A DNA stretch of 64,000 nt from Paenibacillus faecis (GCF_008084145.1 NZ_VSDO01000006.1:157190-221189); one strand, 5' to 3'; positions 17,940 through 27,087 are shown, numbered from the stretch's first letter. The notes: generated from the letters alone by a model not told the origin. Made by a program: numbers and translations.

Positions 17940-18812
17940 TCACATTTCCATGAGGACGGTGCGTTTTTGTAGACGGCTTTGCTCCGCACACTCCAAAAAC
18001 CGGATGACTTCCAGCGTTTCAGAGGGATGCACCGTGTACACGCCGTTTTTGAACAAATTTATGACAGACTTTAAAAGCTCTTTGTAACTCGGTTCAAGCG
18101 GGACATGGCGGGTAGCGTTTCTGGTGTGCAGGCTTATTCCAAAAGACTCTGGGCCACTTCGGATTCCGCGAATCGTTCCCATTCGCCCCTCTTTCCAGGT
18201 TCCGGTAATGAGATCGTCGTGATCTGTGGAAAAGGCGGTCACTTCCCTGCACCCGGGGCCCATGATTCGAAACAACAGTTCTGCCGAATGGATGCCGTAC
18301 CAAAAATAATGCCCCTGCGTCGATTCGACGTGCATCGGGCCGTACACGTCCGCCCCCAAGATGTCTCCTCTTGTGCATTCAGGCAGGGCTTCTGCATAAC
18401 GTAAGCTTGAAGCACTCATTAATGGGATTTGAAACTCTTCTGCGAGTTTAATGATTTCACTTGCGTCTGCTGTCGACAAAGTAAAAGGCTTATCGATAAA
18501 TACCGGTTTCCGGTAAGGACAGATGGCCTTGAATTGATTCAGATGTGTCCTTCCGTCGGCACTCAAGATAAGGATGGCATCGGTGCTTTCTGCAACTTCC
18601 TGTACCGTGGGCATCAATCTCACTCCGTATTCTTTCGTCATCCGGCCGGCAAAAGTGTGTACACGACTGATGCTGAGAGGAAAATCCGGAGATCCGCCCG
18701 CATATGCGGCCGTCACGGTCACATCCGAAAAAAGAGTCTCCTGGGTTTCATGAAGAGTACGGGTGAATGCCAGGGCATGCGAGCTGTCAAGCCCAATGAT
18801 TCCGATATTCAT
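17940..18812 (-). CDS. Gfo/Idh/MocA family oxidoreductase
   Basis: 290 residues. The NAD(P)-binding N-terminus is MNIGIIGLDSSHALAF, where the usual GxGxxG is altered (GIIGLDSSH) as in a divergent subgroup. The conserved KP motif is present as KPVFIDKPFTL. The C-terminal alpha/beta domain is slightly short for the family. It begins the sugar operon, followed by the solute-binding protein. It likely acts on an imported sugar or inositol-like compound. It overlaps the end of a truncated gene at 18809-18991 by 4 bases. Confidence 0.85.
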   Translation of the reverse strand: MNIGIIGLDSSHALAFTRTLHETQETLFSDVTVTAAYAGGSPDFPLSISRVHTFAGRMTKEYGVRLMPTVQEVAESTDAILILSADGRTHLNQFKAICPYRKPVFIDKPFTLSTADASEIIKLAEEFQIPLMSASSLRYAEALPECTRGDILGADVYGPMHVESTQGHYFWYGIHSAELLFRIMGPGCREVTAFSTDHDDLITGTWKEGRMGTIRGIRSGPESFGISLHTRNATRHVPLEPSYKELLKSVINLFKNGVYTVHPSETLEVIRFLECAEQSRLQKRTVLMEM

Positions 18813-18991
18813 GGCTGGGAAAGAGAAGCAAGCCTAGACGATTTTGTCAAGCAGCATCTGGATGAATGGCTTTGACCCATCTTCCCGCCTGCGCCTAATA
18901 TTAGAAGCTCCCCGTCTACTTTATATAAGTCGCTGATTAGCCGGTCCGATGCCTCCGAAAGCTTTGCTTCCAATTCAGCCACGGTCTTCAT
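18809..18991 (-). pseudogene. Truncated N-terminus of an NAD-dependent epimerase-like protein
   Basis: From the ATG at 18991 (GAGAGGTGA upstream) the frame reads MKTVAELEAKLSEASDRLI and then LLILGAGGKMG, a nucleotide-binding turn of the NAD-dependent epimerase/dehydratase type. After about 40 residues it runs into unrelated sequence and stops. The Rossmann core and catalytic YxxxK region are absent. A deletion apparently fused the first gene of the operon to the Gfo/Idh gene while keeping promoter and translation signal. Confidence 0.6.
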
Positions 18992-19059
18992 CCGAATAAA
19001 GTCACCTCTCTTTGTTAAGTTCTGTAATTGGATCATATGTGGTATTTATTTTCACTAAG

Positions 19060-19095
19060 AAATTAGCATATGCCAAGTTGTCTGTCAACTGGTTC
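19060..19095 (-). promoter_or_regulatory. Promoter of the sugar operon with putative GntR operator
   Basis: On the minus strand TTGACA (19083-19088) and TAATTT (19060-19065) are 17 bases apart. The decamer GAACCAGTTG (reverse strand, 19086-19095) overlaps the -35 box. The same decamer is found in front of the neighbouring GntR regulator at 20625-20634, so it is the best candidate operator. Confidence 0.65.
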
Positions 19096-19117
19096 TTTTG
19101 TAGTTCATATAAAATAA

Positions 19118-19147
19118 AAAAAGCACTTCCTCATGGCAGTGCTTTTT
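19118..19147 (-). terminator. Terminator after the GntR/solute-binding fusion gene
   Basis: Perfect 10-base stem AAAAAGCACT and AGTGCTTTTT; the minus-strand T run comes from the A-rich left side. It separates the regulator from the sugar operon. Confidence 0.85.
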
Positions 19148-19163
19148 AGGCTTCTTTTCGGTT

Positions 19164-20537
19164 TTAAAGATTGAGACTTTTAGACGGAAGCAACACTTCA
19201 GCAAGTCCCTCTTCATCCGTTAAATAAGACATGTACTGCTTCAGGCTTTCTCCGAAACGAATCTGTGTTTCCATAGAAATCGACAGATCGCGATACGTCA
19301 TGTATTTCGAACTATAGTCTCGATGAAGCTCCAGCCTGGACGGTTTGTTTTTAAGCTCCACTGAAAATGTTTCCGTAATATATCTGCTTGCAGGTAAACT
19401 GTATGTGTACTGTCTGATATAGGTCTGTGCCTCATCTGAAGTGAGATAATTCACAAAGCAGGCCGCCGTGTCCTTTCGGCTCGATTCGGCACTGAGAGCA
19501 ATGGCTGTAGAGAGAAGGAGTGTTCTATCATTCTTAAAATGTGGCAGCGGAGCGATATCAAAGGAAAAATTCGCATTCTTCAGCTCATTCAGCATGTAAT
19601 ATGTGGTTAGCATGACGGAGATCTTCTGCTCCTTAAACAATTTCTCGGCTTCGAATTCACCTTGTGCCAAGGCAAGCGGAAATATTCCTTCCTCTGTCAC
19701 AAGATCCCTGAGCCATCGTAATCCTTCTGTGGGCAAGCTGGTTCCGTTCTGAGCTGGACTGGAATCGATCGAAGATGGATCGTCCTCATTTTGCAACCAG
19801 AAAATGGGCCACCGATTCATGGAAAATAATTGAAAAGCGATGCTGTAGCGATGAGGCGCCTTGAGCTCCCTGAGCAGTGCCGCCAGTTCATCCCAACTCC
19901 AGCTGCTGTTTGGTTCACCCAGTCTTTTCTCCCTCAGATGCTCCTTGTTGTAACACAAAATAACAGGTGAGTAAACGAAAGGCTGTGCTGCCAGAACACC
20001 CGATTCCTTCTCAAAATAAGGTGTAAGAAAAGGGTATATCGTATCGTCTCGATCCTGGTCGGCAAACAAATCAAGGTAGTTTTTCTCTTGGAATTGGTAC
20101 ATATCCTGCAAGTTGATGGTTAATGCATCGATAATCCCCAGTTTGATCAGATTGGCGATATTGTCTGAATTCATATAAGGAAGCTCAATCGTTTCCACAT
20201 GAATATGCGGATGTTTCTCGTGGAATCGCTTAATTAGTTCCTCCATCCCCGCTTCTTTATACAATGAGGGATATACGCCAAAACGAATGGTTTCCTTGGA
20301 AGCAGGCTTTGTTACCTGCGTGCCTACCCTGGGAATTTTAATGATCAAACCTTCTTGTACGAGCTCATCCAGAACGTATCTCACGGAGTTTTTGCTTAGA
20401 TTGTACTGTTCTGTCAGTGCCAACTCGGAAGGAAGAAATTCTCCCGGGCTGTAAGCTCCGGAGTTAATTTTTTGCTTCAGATCGGCAGACATATGTCTGG
20501 TTCTGGTCTGAAAAGTATGACGATCTATTTTCGCCAT
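19164..20537 (-). CDS. GntR-type regulator fused to a solute-binding-protein-like domain
   Basis: 457 residues. The N-terminal winged helix (about 5-75) has SGAYSPGEFLPSELALTEQY and NSVRYVLDELVQEGLI, classic GntR. From about residue 85 the protein resembles a family 1 extracellular solute-binding protein (RFGVYPSLYKEAGMEELIKRF, later YNKEHLRE and PFVYSPVILC). There is no signal peptide or lipobox, so the binding domain should sit in the cytoplasm as effector sensor. The ATG at 20537 has AGGTGG eight bases upstream; a GTG four codons earlier is possible. Its likely target is the adjacent sugar operon, because GAACCAGTTG occurs at both promoters. The ligand is unknown. Confidence 0.85.
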   Translation of the reverse strand: MAKIDRHTFQTRTRHMSADLKQKINSGAYSPGEFLPSELALTEQYNLSKNSVRYVLDELVQEGLIIKIPRVGTQVTKPASKETIRFGVYPSLYKEAGMEELIKRFHEKHPHIHVETIELPYMNSDNIANLIKLGIIDALTINLQDMYQFQEKNYLDLFADQDRDDTIYPFLTPYFEKESGVLAAQPFVYSPVILCYNKEHLREKRLGEPNSSWSWDELAALLRELKAPHRYSIAFQLFSMNRWPIFWLQNEDDPSSIDSSPAQNGTSLPTEGLRWLRDLVTEEGIFPLALAQGEFEAEKLFKEQKISVMLTTYYMLNELKNANFSFDIAPLPHFKNDRTLLLSTAIALSAESSRKDTAACFVNYLTSDEAQTYIRQYTYSLPASRYITETFSVELKNKPSRLELHRDYSSKYMTYRDLSISMETQIRFGESLKQYMSYLTDEEGLAEVLLPSKSLNL

Positions 20538-20611
20538 TGGCCGTTCCACCTATCCTCTTCATCTTTTTATGTTCTAACTATATTTCATTGCACTTCCTGA
20601 TTATTATTTTA

Positions 20612-20634
20612 TTATACCAGATATGAACCAGTTG
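20612..20634 (-). promoter_or_regulatory. Promoter region of the GntR fusion gene with putative operator
   Basis: A TATAAT -10 lies on the minus strand at 20612-20617, and the decamer GAACCAGTTG lies at 20625-20634, in opposite orientation relative to transcription compared with the copy at 19086-19095. No convincing -35 is seen. Autoregulation is inferred. Confidence 0.5.
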
Positions 20635-20659
20635 CACACGCTGTGAGTAAATTAATTCA

Positions 20660-21049
20660 CTTAAAATATTATGGCGACAAACAGAACTTACTGCTTGCCG
20701 TTGTGGAAGAAAGCAGTTCGGCGGTTCTGGATATGATTGATCGAGGGATTTCATCCATCTCTGGGAGTTTGAGGGTCTTGAGCAGGCGCTCATCTTATTT
20801 TGCGAACAAATCATTGCTTCTGCGAACGGTTCGTCCGATTACATGGCTTTGACCCGTCTGCTTATGGTGGAAGCCGCCAACCTGCCGGACTCGTTTTTGG
20901 AAAGCCTGGATAACGCTACTGAAGAGGGGATTATCAGGAGATTTACCGAATTTGGCCAAAAAGGTTTACTCGATGTGCCCGATCCTAAAATGGCTGCGAA
21001 GCACTTCGCTGCATTAACGTCTTTATTGGCATTTAATCAACCATCATAA
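20660..21049 (+). pseudogene. TetR family regulator remnant
   Basis: The recognisable part starts with YYGDKQNLLLAVVEE, the end of a TetR helix-turn-helix domain, and continues into a TetR-like C-terminal domain (ALTRLLMVEAANLPDSF, then KMAAKHFAALTSLLAF). The HTH start is missing, and the frame shifts near 20755 (ISSI then WEFEGLEQALILF). Nothing functional can be made. It abuts a degraded isochorismatase copy. Confidence 0.75.
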
Positions 21050-21082
21050 TGATTGCGGTTTTGCTTAACGATAAAAGACTGG

Positions 21083-21307
21083 CGGGGCCGCAGCTGCAGG
21101 TCCAAATCCGTGCCGTAGAACGCGCCCCACTGCCGCTTGGTAACGACATGGGCGTTTTTCACGCCGGCCAATTCCGGCAGGATGCGGTCCCAGCCTTCGG
21201 GATATTGCCCGATACCAAGCTGCTGGTCGGTTTGCGGCTTCAACGTATCTTTGCCGTCGAGGGACGATGAAACGCGGACCAGCACAACGAACCCGCCTTT
21301 CTCTGCA
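21083..21307 (-). pseudogene. Isochorismatase-family fragment, duplicate of the gene at 36022-36612
   Basis: Nearly identical to about 36237-36467; both encode GIGQYPEGWDRILPE or a one-residue variant and KRQWGAFYGTDLDLQ. Only the middle of the protein is left. At the left the frame runs into unrelated sequence, and at the right it is joined directly to a piece of the MFS gene copy. Confidence 0.85.
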
Positions 21308-21312
21308 AACGC

Positions 21313-21475
21313 GCCCCGTCAGGGAGTCGGGCGTTTTTTTTTGATCAGCGTATTGACCGACGGGTTCAGCCCCGAGGCCGAAAAAGCGATTCCGGCGATC
21401 AGTGAGACATGGGCTTGCCCCTTGGGTAAGCTGGTCGACGTACCCGGTGATGACCGGATCCAACGGAATACGTGG
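21313..21475 (-). pseudogene. MFS transporter fragments, duplicate of the gene at 36629-37849
   Basis: Two pieces are fused: 21313-21372 matches about 36841-36900, and 21373-21475 matches about 37077-37180. The join falls in CAGCCCCG, which is present at both original sites, so the intervening 170-180 bases were probably lost between short direct repeats. Small indels add frameshifts. Confidence 0.8.
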
Positions 21476-21481
21476 ATCGTT

Positions 21482-21709
21482 TCAACTATTTTTCTTCTGC
21501 TTTGCAACTTGCCTACCGCCGATGGTAAGCATGATAACTCCAATTACTGCTAGAATAATCCGAACTAAAAATGGACTCAATGTAAACACAGTTTCACCTT
21601 GCCAGTGCAATCCGAACAACCTTTCATCTAGCCCTACAGTCTCCAATAATGGCTTAAGAAACAAACTCAGCGCTAAAAATACTAATCCCCAAATAATACT
21701 ACTTTTCAT
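21482..21709 (-). CDS. Small two-helix membrane protein
   Basis: 75 residues: a first hydrophobic helix (SIIWGLVFLALSLFL), a short loop, a second helix (FLVRIILAVIGVIMLTIGG) and a basic tail (RQVAKQKKNS). No family is recognised. It lies between decayed genes but its own frame is intact, so it may be a functional orphan. Confidence 0.5.
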   Translation of the reverse strand: MKSSIIWGLVFLALSLFLKPLLETVGLDERLFGLHWQGETVFTLSPFLVRIILAVIGVIMLTIGGRQVAKQKKNS

Positions 21710-21859
21710 TGATTAAAAGCCTCTTTTCCAACTTTTATTTGGCTCTGTAAAGGAATATGCTTTTGACCCTACTCCTCAATAAATTGCTGTCGTTTTCACC
21801 CTTGTGAACCACCTCCTGTTATCTTCATTAACAGTGCTTATTTGAGCCCACGTTCTAAC

Positions 21860-21921
21860 TTCTTTTTGCTACTGTTTCTGCTGAATGGATCTTCATACTC
21901 TTTTACACTCAGTTTATCATA
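21860..21921 (-). mobile_element. IS200 tnpA 3' end remnant
   Basis: About 60 bases match the 3' end of tnpA at 164-226 almost perfectly (one change, acgctc to acactc). Both flanks diverge. It is a relic of a second IS200 copy and marks this region as a rearrangement site. Confidence 0.8.
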
Positions 21922-21987
21922 AGCCAGTTACCCCCAACAGTTTCCACATTTGTTCTTTTTCCAGCCTCGGATGAAGATAATTTTCAG

Positions 21988-22601
21988 TCAATGCCCTTCC
22001 AAATGTCGGGCATCATTATACTTTATAAGTGACCAAGTCTTATCTTCTTGCCTGGACCAGTGCGTAATGGACGTATGGTTCGTTTGAAATCCAACTTTCG
22101 GCATTTCAAAGGCGTTTAATCCGAAAAAAAACTGAAACGAGCAATCGATCACACCCCCGTGACACACGATTGCTATGGTCTTTCCCTCGTATTGGTGACA
22201 AATTCGATTAAGGGCTGACCCTACACGCAAAACAAATTGAGGCCAATTCTCGGCTCCGGGTGCTATCACGGAAAACGGGTTCTGCTTAGGGTTATGCAAG
22301 GCCAGTAATTCGTCCAGAGTCTCTTTGTTCATGCCGAGCGCTTGACCAGCACGCATCTCTTGAAGATCATCATCCAAAACAACAGAAACTTTTAGCCCTT
22401 CGGCAATGATCTCAGCGGTCTGCTTCGCCCGAAGAAATGAGCTTGCTATCCAAACATCCGCCCGGATTTCCTTGATCTAACTAGCCGATCTCTTAATTTC
22501 CTGGCTTGCACCACGCCCAGCTCTGTTAGTCCGTAATCATTAACGATGCCATCCTTTATAATACAAGCCTCTCCATGTCTTATCAGGTAAAGCTGCGTCA
22601 T
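21988..22601 (-). pseudogene. Histidine phosphatase (phosphoglycerate mutase superfamily), frameshifted
   Basis: From the ATG at 22601 (AAAGGAG upstream) the frame reads MTQLYLIRHGEA, with the phospho-accepting His of the RHG motif, and then meets TAG. The remainder is in another frame from EIRADVWIASSFLRAKQTAEI on, with the second catalytic His in VCHGGVID, and ends at 21988. One indel near 22471-22478 separates them. Rejoined length is about 204 residues, normal for the family, so the damage is recent or a sequencing error. Confidence 0.8.
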
Positions 22602-22740
22602 GGATCTCGCCACTCCTTTTATCATTTATACTTCGGCAGCTAAACTTCCAGTCCCCTAGGCACTCATCACACCGAGAAGCTGCTCGCGGTAAAACTAAAT
22701 TTGCTGGAGCCGGTCCACCTCTTTTTGGCCGTAGTGATTC

Positions 22741-24372
22741 TTATTTAACTAAGATCAGATCCGTCGGCTTCATTCCCGTGATCTTTTTGAACAAGGTGCT
22801 GAAATACGGCACATTTTTGTATCCGACCTTTTCCGCCACCTCATAAACGAGCATGTTGCGCTCAAGCAGCAGCTCCCGGGCTTTCTCGATTCTCACGCGG
22901 GTGAGGTAATTGTTGAAGGTTTCCCCTGTGATGTTTTTAAAAATAATGGACAGATGGTTCCGCGAAATATAGATTTTTTCCGAAAGCTCGGCTAACGTAA
23001 CATCTTCGGCGTAATGCTCATGGATATAATGAGTCATGAAATCGACGACCTGCCGGTGTTTGCTGTTCCCCCGAAGCTGGCGGCTTCTGCATATCACGGA
23101 TATCTTGGAACACAACCATTCACCGAGTTGAACCGGATCCGTCAGCGAAATCAATTCTTTGGCGATGAGATCGTTCGGGAACAAGTCATTCAGCAAAATG
23201 CCTGCTTCATATAAGCTGTAGTTGAATACCCCCCACACCTCGCCGGCCTGCATTTGAATATACTCCGGTGTAATCGCTTTCTGATTTTCCAACAGCTTCA
23301 CTTGCTCTTCAATCAGGGCCTTGGCTTCTTCCTCCTGGGACGATTTGATCGCACCCGCAATTTCAACGTAAAATTTGACCGGAAACAAAATGATGGACTG
23401 CTGATTTTCGCTCTCCTTCTCTTCTCTCTCGTACCCATACATCTCGTAGTTCGGGGTGAGCCGCTGGGTTCTCAAATCAATCGCGCGAAACGCCTCTTCG
23501 GTTGAGTCGGGAATTTTCGTCCATTCTTGCTTTATTTCCCCGATGCCGACGCGAATCTGGAGCTTCACATAACATTTAACGCTTTCGATCAGCTTCATGC
23601 CCAGTTCCTTCAGCCGCTCCTCCAATTCCCCGCGATTCTCCTCCGGCTGGGGGTGGACGATCAGCACCGCTCGGGAGCTGTGCAGCTCGGTATATTCGAT
23701 CGCCGCAAAGATTTTACGCGCCACCTCGCACGCGATATTGCTGATGGCAAACCGGAACAGGTTCCAATCGGTCAAAGGGAGTTGACTGGCCCGCATATCG
23801 CGGACCGTATCGATGCCGATGGCGATATGATTGCATTTCGACCAATACCGGTATGGACGCGGCAAGCTGTCGGGAGAGCGGTATGTGCCCTCAAGCGTTC
23901 CGACCACCGCGGATCTTACCCATTCTTTTTCGATAAAAGGCTCGTAAAGCTTGAGTTTCTGCTCGACCTCGCCTTGCTTGATCCGCTTCTCTTCCTCCTC
24001 CGTTAGTTCCTCGACCACCTTGGACAAAATCCTTTTTAGCGTCGGAACGCTGATCGGTTTGGACACGTAGTCACTTACGTTAAATCTTAACGCTTGCCTC
24101 GCGTATTCGAAATCGGAATAACCGCTCAAAATAATGATCTTGCCATCGTACCCTTCCTTTCTCAACTGTTCGATCATGTCCAGGCCGTTCATCGACGGCA
24201 TATAGATGTCCGTGATAATGATATCGGGTTCTGTCTCGCGGATCATGTCCAGGCCGTCCGCTCCATTCAGCGCTTCACCCGCCCATACGGCGCCGAGCTG
24301 TTCCCATGGTATTGCCCGCTTCATGCCCTGAAGTACCTGACGTTCATCATCCACAATGGCAATTTTCCACAT
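22741..24372 (-). CDS. YesN-type response regulator with AraC DNA-binding domain
   Basis: 543 residues. The receiver domain (1-120) has DDE near 8-10 and phospho-acceptor Asp in ITDIYMPSMNG. A long middle region (about 150-430) follows. The C-terminal AraC domain has two helix-turn-helix motifs (VTLAELSEKIYISRNHLSI and YEVAEKVGYKNVPYFSTLFK). It forms a pair with the YesM-type kinase just upstream, 21 bases apart. The pair closes the aldouronate locus and should activate its transporter or alpha-glucuronidase genes. Confidence 0.92.
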   Translation of the reverse strand: MWKIAIVDDERQVLQGMKRAIPWEQLGAVWAGEALNGADGLDMIRETEPDIIITDIYMPSMNGLDMIEQLRKEGYDGKIIILSGYSDFEYARQALRFNVSDYVSKPISVPTLKRILSKVVEELTEEEEKRIKQGEVEQKLKLYEPFIEKEWVRSAVVGTLEGTYRSPDSLPRPYRYWSKCNHIAIGIDTVRDMRASQLPLTDWNLFRFAISNIACEVARKIFAAIEYTELHSSRAVLIVHPQPEENRGELEERLKELGMKLIESVKCYVKLQIRVGIGEIKQEWTKIPDSTEEAFRAIDLRTQRLTPNYEMYGYEREEKESENQQSIILFPVKFYVEIAGAIKSSQEEEAKALIEEQVKLLENQKAITPEYIQMQAGEVWGVFNYSLYEAGILLNDLFPNDLIAKELISLTDPVQLGEWLCSKISVICRSRQLRGNSKHRQVVDFMTHYIHEHYAEDVTLAELSEKIYISRNHLSIIFKNITGETFNNYLTRVRIEKARELLLERNMLVYEVAEKVGYKNVPYFSTLFKKITGMKPTDLILVK

Positions 24373-24393
24373 TTCGCTGTCCTCCTAATCCTC

Positions 24394-26139
24394 TTACTTA
24401 TCCTTCCCCGCAGACTGGGGAGGCTCCGTCAGACGCGGCAAATCGACCACGACGCGAGCACCGCCTTCTTCCCGCTCCGCCAGTTTGACTCCATAGCGGT
24501 CATCGAAGTAACCCGCGATCCTTTCCCTCACATTGCGCATCCCGTACCCGCCTGTGCGGCGAGGCTGTTTCCTGTCGGCGGCCTTACTGAGCCCGGCTCC
24601 GTCGTCTTCGATCGTGATTTGCAAGCTATCGGTTGTATCCTCGAACCGGATGCGAATAAAGCCGCGGCTCCGGGCATTAAAGCCGTGAACGATCGAGTTT
24701 TCCACGAACGGCTGGAGCGTTAGCTTCGGTATATACAAGTCGCGAAGCTCCGGCGGTGCTTCAATCTCGAATTCAAGTCCTTCGCCCCAGCGAAGTTGCT
24801 GGATTTCCAAATAACAAGTAATATGTTCCAGTTCCTCGGCAATCGTGATGAAGCTGTTGCCGTTCGACAAGCCGATACGGAACATGCGTCCCATCAGCTC
24901 AAGAATGCGGCTAAGCTCATCCTGCCCAGCTTCAATGGCCATCCAGTTCAACTGGTCCAGCATATTATAGAGAAAATGAGGATTAATGTTGGCCTGCAGC
25001 GCCTCAATCTCCGCTTTGCGCTGCTGCTCGTACCGCCGTTCGAGCGAGCGGTACAGTTCCTCAATCCGCTCGTTCTGCTTGCGGTAACCGGCAAACAGAT
25101 ACCCGAATTCGTTTTCGTAATCGCGGGGAAGCTCCGTTTTATTGCCATCGACGAAATCCGACCGCATGGCCGTAACAAGCTGTTTGATCGGCTTCGTAAA
25201 CTGGCTGCTGAGATAATGGGTTAGCAGGAGGACCGACAAAATGGCGGCGAGACCGATAAACCCGATCACCATGGCAAGCGTATAACTGCCTTCGGTGATT
25301 TGCTTCCACGAGGAAATCTCCACCAGCGTCCAGTTGGAGTCCTGCAATTTGGAATATACGAGCAGCGAATCGCCGATTTTGGCATTTCCCCGGATCCGGA
25401 CATGCCCCGATTCCTCGTCTTTGGCATTGATCCATTCGGACAGCTCCGTATGGTCCAAAACTTGTCCGGTTCTGACCAATTCCCTGCCCTGGGAGTCCAC
25501 CATCAGCCGATTGGCATTGGAGGTATGGCCGGCCAGTATTTTGACGATCTCTTTATATTTAATATGAATCACCAGTACCCCCAGGTACTTGTCATCGTAC
25601 ACGATTTTGCGGCCAAAACTGAGCACCGGGACTTCTCCTTGGAAGCTATTAATGTCATGTTCAGTGGACCAGGCGAAATCATTGTTCACAAAAGCGCCGG
25701 CCCAAGCCTCTTGGTTTAGCTTGTTCAGGTCCCGGAACTGGATGTAATTGTCCTCTTCCCGCTGAAAAGGGTGTTCCATATATAAATCGATGCCTTGGAT
25801 CAACGGAATCGAATAGGTTAGATTGGCCAATGCATTTACAACGTTGATGGAACGCCGATAAGTGTCGTATTGGTCCCGCCGATCCTTAAGAAAAGAGATA
25901 ATCTCGTTATCGCGGGAGGTGGACAGCGAAATCTGTTCGATCATCGTAAGACGCGTCATAATCTCGTTGTTCAACTCATCCAGCAGCCGCTGCTGATACA
26001 GCGAGCTGGTTTTAACTAGCTCGTTGGAGGAAATAATGTAGCTGGCCCACGCGATGCAGGCGACCACGACCACGATGACTACGGCAAAGCTGCGAAAAAA
26101 AAGGGTGTCGACGCGGAATTTTTTAAAAGGGCTGATCAT
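24394..26139 (-). CDS. YesM-type sensor histidine kinase
   Basis: 581 residues. TM1 (VVIVVVVACIAWASYII), a large extracytoplasmic dCACHE-like sensor (about 45-280), TM2 (MVIGFIGLAAILSVLLL), HAMP, then the His_kinase domain with the phospho-His in INPHFLYN, an N box in PFVENSIVHGF and the G box EDDGAGLS. This is the LytS/YesM class that works with AraC-type regulators. The external domain probably senses a xylan-derived oligosaccharide, perhaps through the solute-binding protein; that is inference from context. Confidence 0.92.
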   Translation of the reverse strand: MISPFKKFRVDTLFFRSFAVVIVVVVACIAWASYIISSNELVKTSSLYQQRLLDELNNEIMTRLTMIEQISLSTSRDNEIISFLKDRRDQYDTYRRSINVVNALANLTYSIPLIQGIDLYMEHPFQREEDNYIQFRDLNKLNQEAWAGAFVNNDFAWSTEHDINSFQGEVPVLSFGRKIVYDDKYLGVLVIHIKYKEIVKILAGHTSNANRLMVDSQGRELVRTGQVLDHTELSEWINAKDEESGHVRIRGNAKIGDSLLVYSKLQDSNWTLVEISSWKQITEGSYTLAMVIGFIGLAAILSVLLLTHYLSSQFTKPIKQLVTAMRSDFVDGNKTELPRDYENEFGYLFAGYRKQNERIEELYRSLERRYEQQRKAEIEALQANINPHFLYNMLDQLNWMAIEAGQDELSRILELMGRMFRIGLSNGNSFITIAEELEHITCYLEIQQLRWGEGLEFEIEAPPELRDLYIPKLTLQPFVENSIVHGFNARSRGFIRIRFEDTTDSLQITIEDDGAGLSKAADRKQPRRTGGYGMRNVRERIAGYFDDRYGVKLAEREEGGARVVVDLPRLTEPPQSAGKDK

Positions 26140-26170
26140 CTCTCGGGTGCTCCTTTCCGGTACATAAGGA

Positions 26171-26222
26171 GAAAAAACGGTAAAGCCGCGAAACGAATCG
26201 TTTCGGCAAAGCTCTACCGTTA
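26171..26222 (-). terminator. Strong terminator between permease and kinase genes
   Basis: On the minus strand AACGGTAGAGC pairs with GCTTTACCGTT (one mismatch) around an inner GCCGAAACGA / TCGTTTCGCGGC stem, and TTTTTT follows. It ends the transporter transcript before the YesM/YesN-type pair, which therefore needs its own promoter or read-through. Confidence 0.85.
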
Positions 26223-26244
26223 TATTATTGGCGGCCCACCATCC

Positions 26245-27087
26245 TTATCCCTTTATTCCGGTTGTGGCAATGCCTTCAACAAAATACTTTTGCAGGAACA
26301 TGAATACGAAAGTGGCCGGCAGAATGGATACGAGCGACATCGCCAGAAGCTGGCCCCATTCTTGAGCGGACTGGGAATCGTTGATCATCCGCAGCGCCAG
26401 GCTGACCGTATATTTGTCAACCGAGTTGATATACAGCAAGTGGCCGAGAAAATCATCCCAGTTCCAAAGGAAGCAGAAGATCATGACGGTGACGATAGCC
26501 GGTTTGGTCAACGGCAGCACGATCCGCCAGAAAATGCCGAACCAGGAACAGCCGTCGATTTTGGCCGATTCGTCCAGCTCTTTCGGAATCCCCCGGATGA
26601 ATTGAATAAGCAGGAAGACGAAAAACGTACCGCCGGCGCCTGCCGCTGCCAAGTGAGGGACAATAAACGGCAAATACGTATTGACCCAGCCCAGCTGATG
26701 GAACAAAGAGTATTGCGGAATGATCAATACTTGTCCGGGCATCATCAAGGTTAACATGAAAATGGAGAACCAAAAGTTCTTCAGCGGAAAGTTCAGTCTG
26801 CCAAACCCGAAGGCCACCAGCGAGCTGGAGATCAAGGTGACGGCCAACACGGCGATCTCCAGGCCGAAGGTATTAAGATAAAAGTCCGTAAACGTGTGTC
26901 CGGGAACCGAATTCCAGCCTTTCACGAAGTTGCTCCATTGCGGAACCTTAGGGAAAATATTCGGCGATCCCAGTTCGGTATTGCTTTTAAGCGATGCGCC
27001 GATCCACCAAAGCACCGGGTAGACCATCACAAAACTGAACAGAATCATGAAAATATGCCGGATGAACGGTTTTATTTTGATCATCAT
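26245..27087 (-). CDS. Sugar ABC transporter permease, MalG/UgpE type
   Basis: 280 residues, six predicted helices, EAA-type loop DESAKIDGCSWFGIFWRIVLP and the C-terminal GIATTGIKG motif common in CUT1 permeases. It overlaps the preceding permease gene by 4 bases. With that gene it forms the channel for the oligosaccharide delivered by the lipoprotein at 31260-32576. No ATPase gene is present. Confidence 0.92.
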   Translation of the reverse strand: MMIKIKPFIRHIFMILFSFVMVYPVLWWIGASLKSNTELGSPNIFPKVPQWSNFVKGWNSVPGHTFTDFYLNTFGLEIAVLAVTLISSSLVAFGFGRLNFPLKNFWFSIFMLTLMMPGQVLIIPQYSLFHQLGWVNTYLPFIVPHLAAAGAGGTFFVFLLIQFIRGIPKELDESAKIDGCSWFGIFWRIVLPLTKPAIVTVMIFCFLWNWDDFLGHLLYINSVDKYTVSLALRMINDSQSAQEWGQLLAMSLVSILPATFVFMFLQKYFVEGIATTGIKG

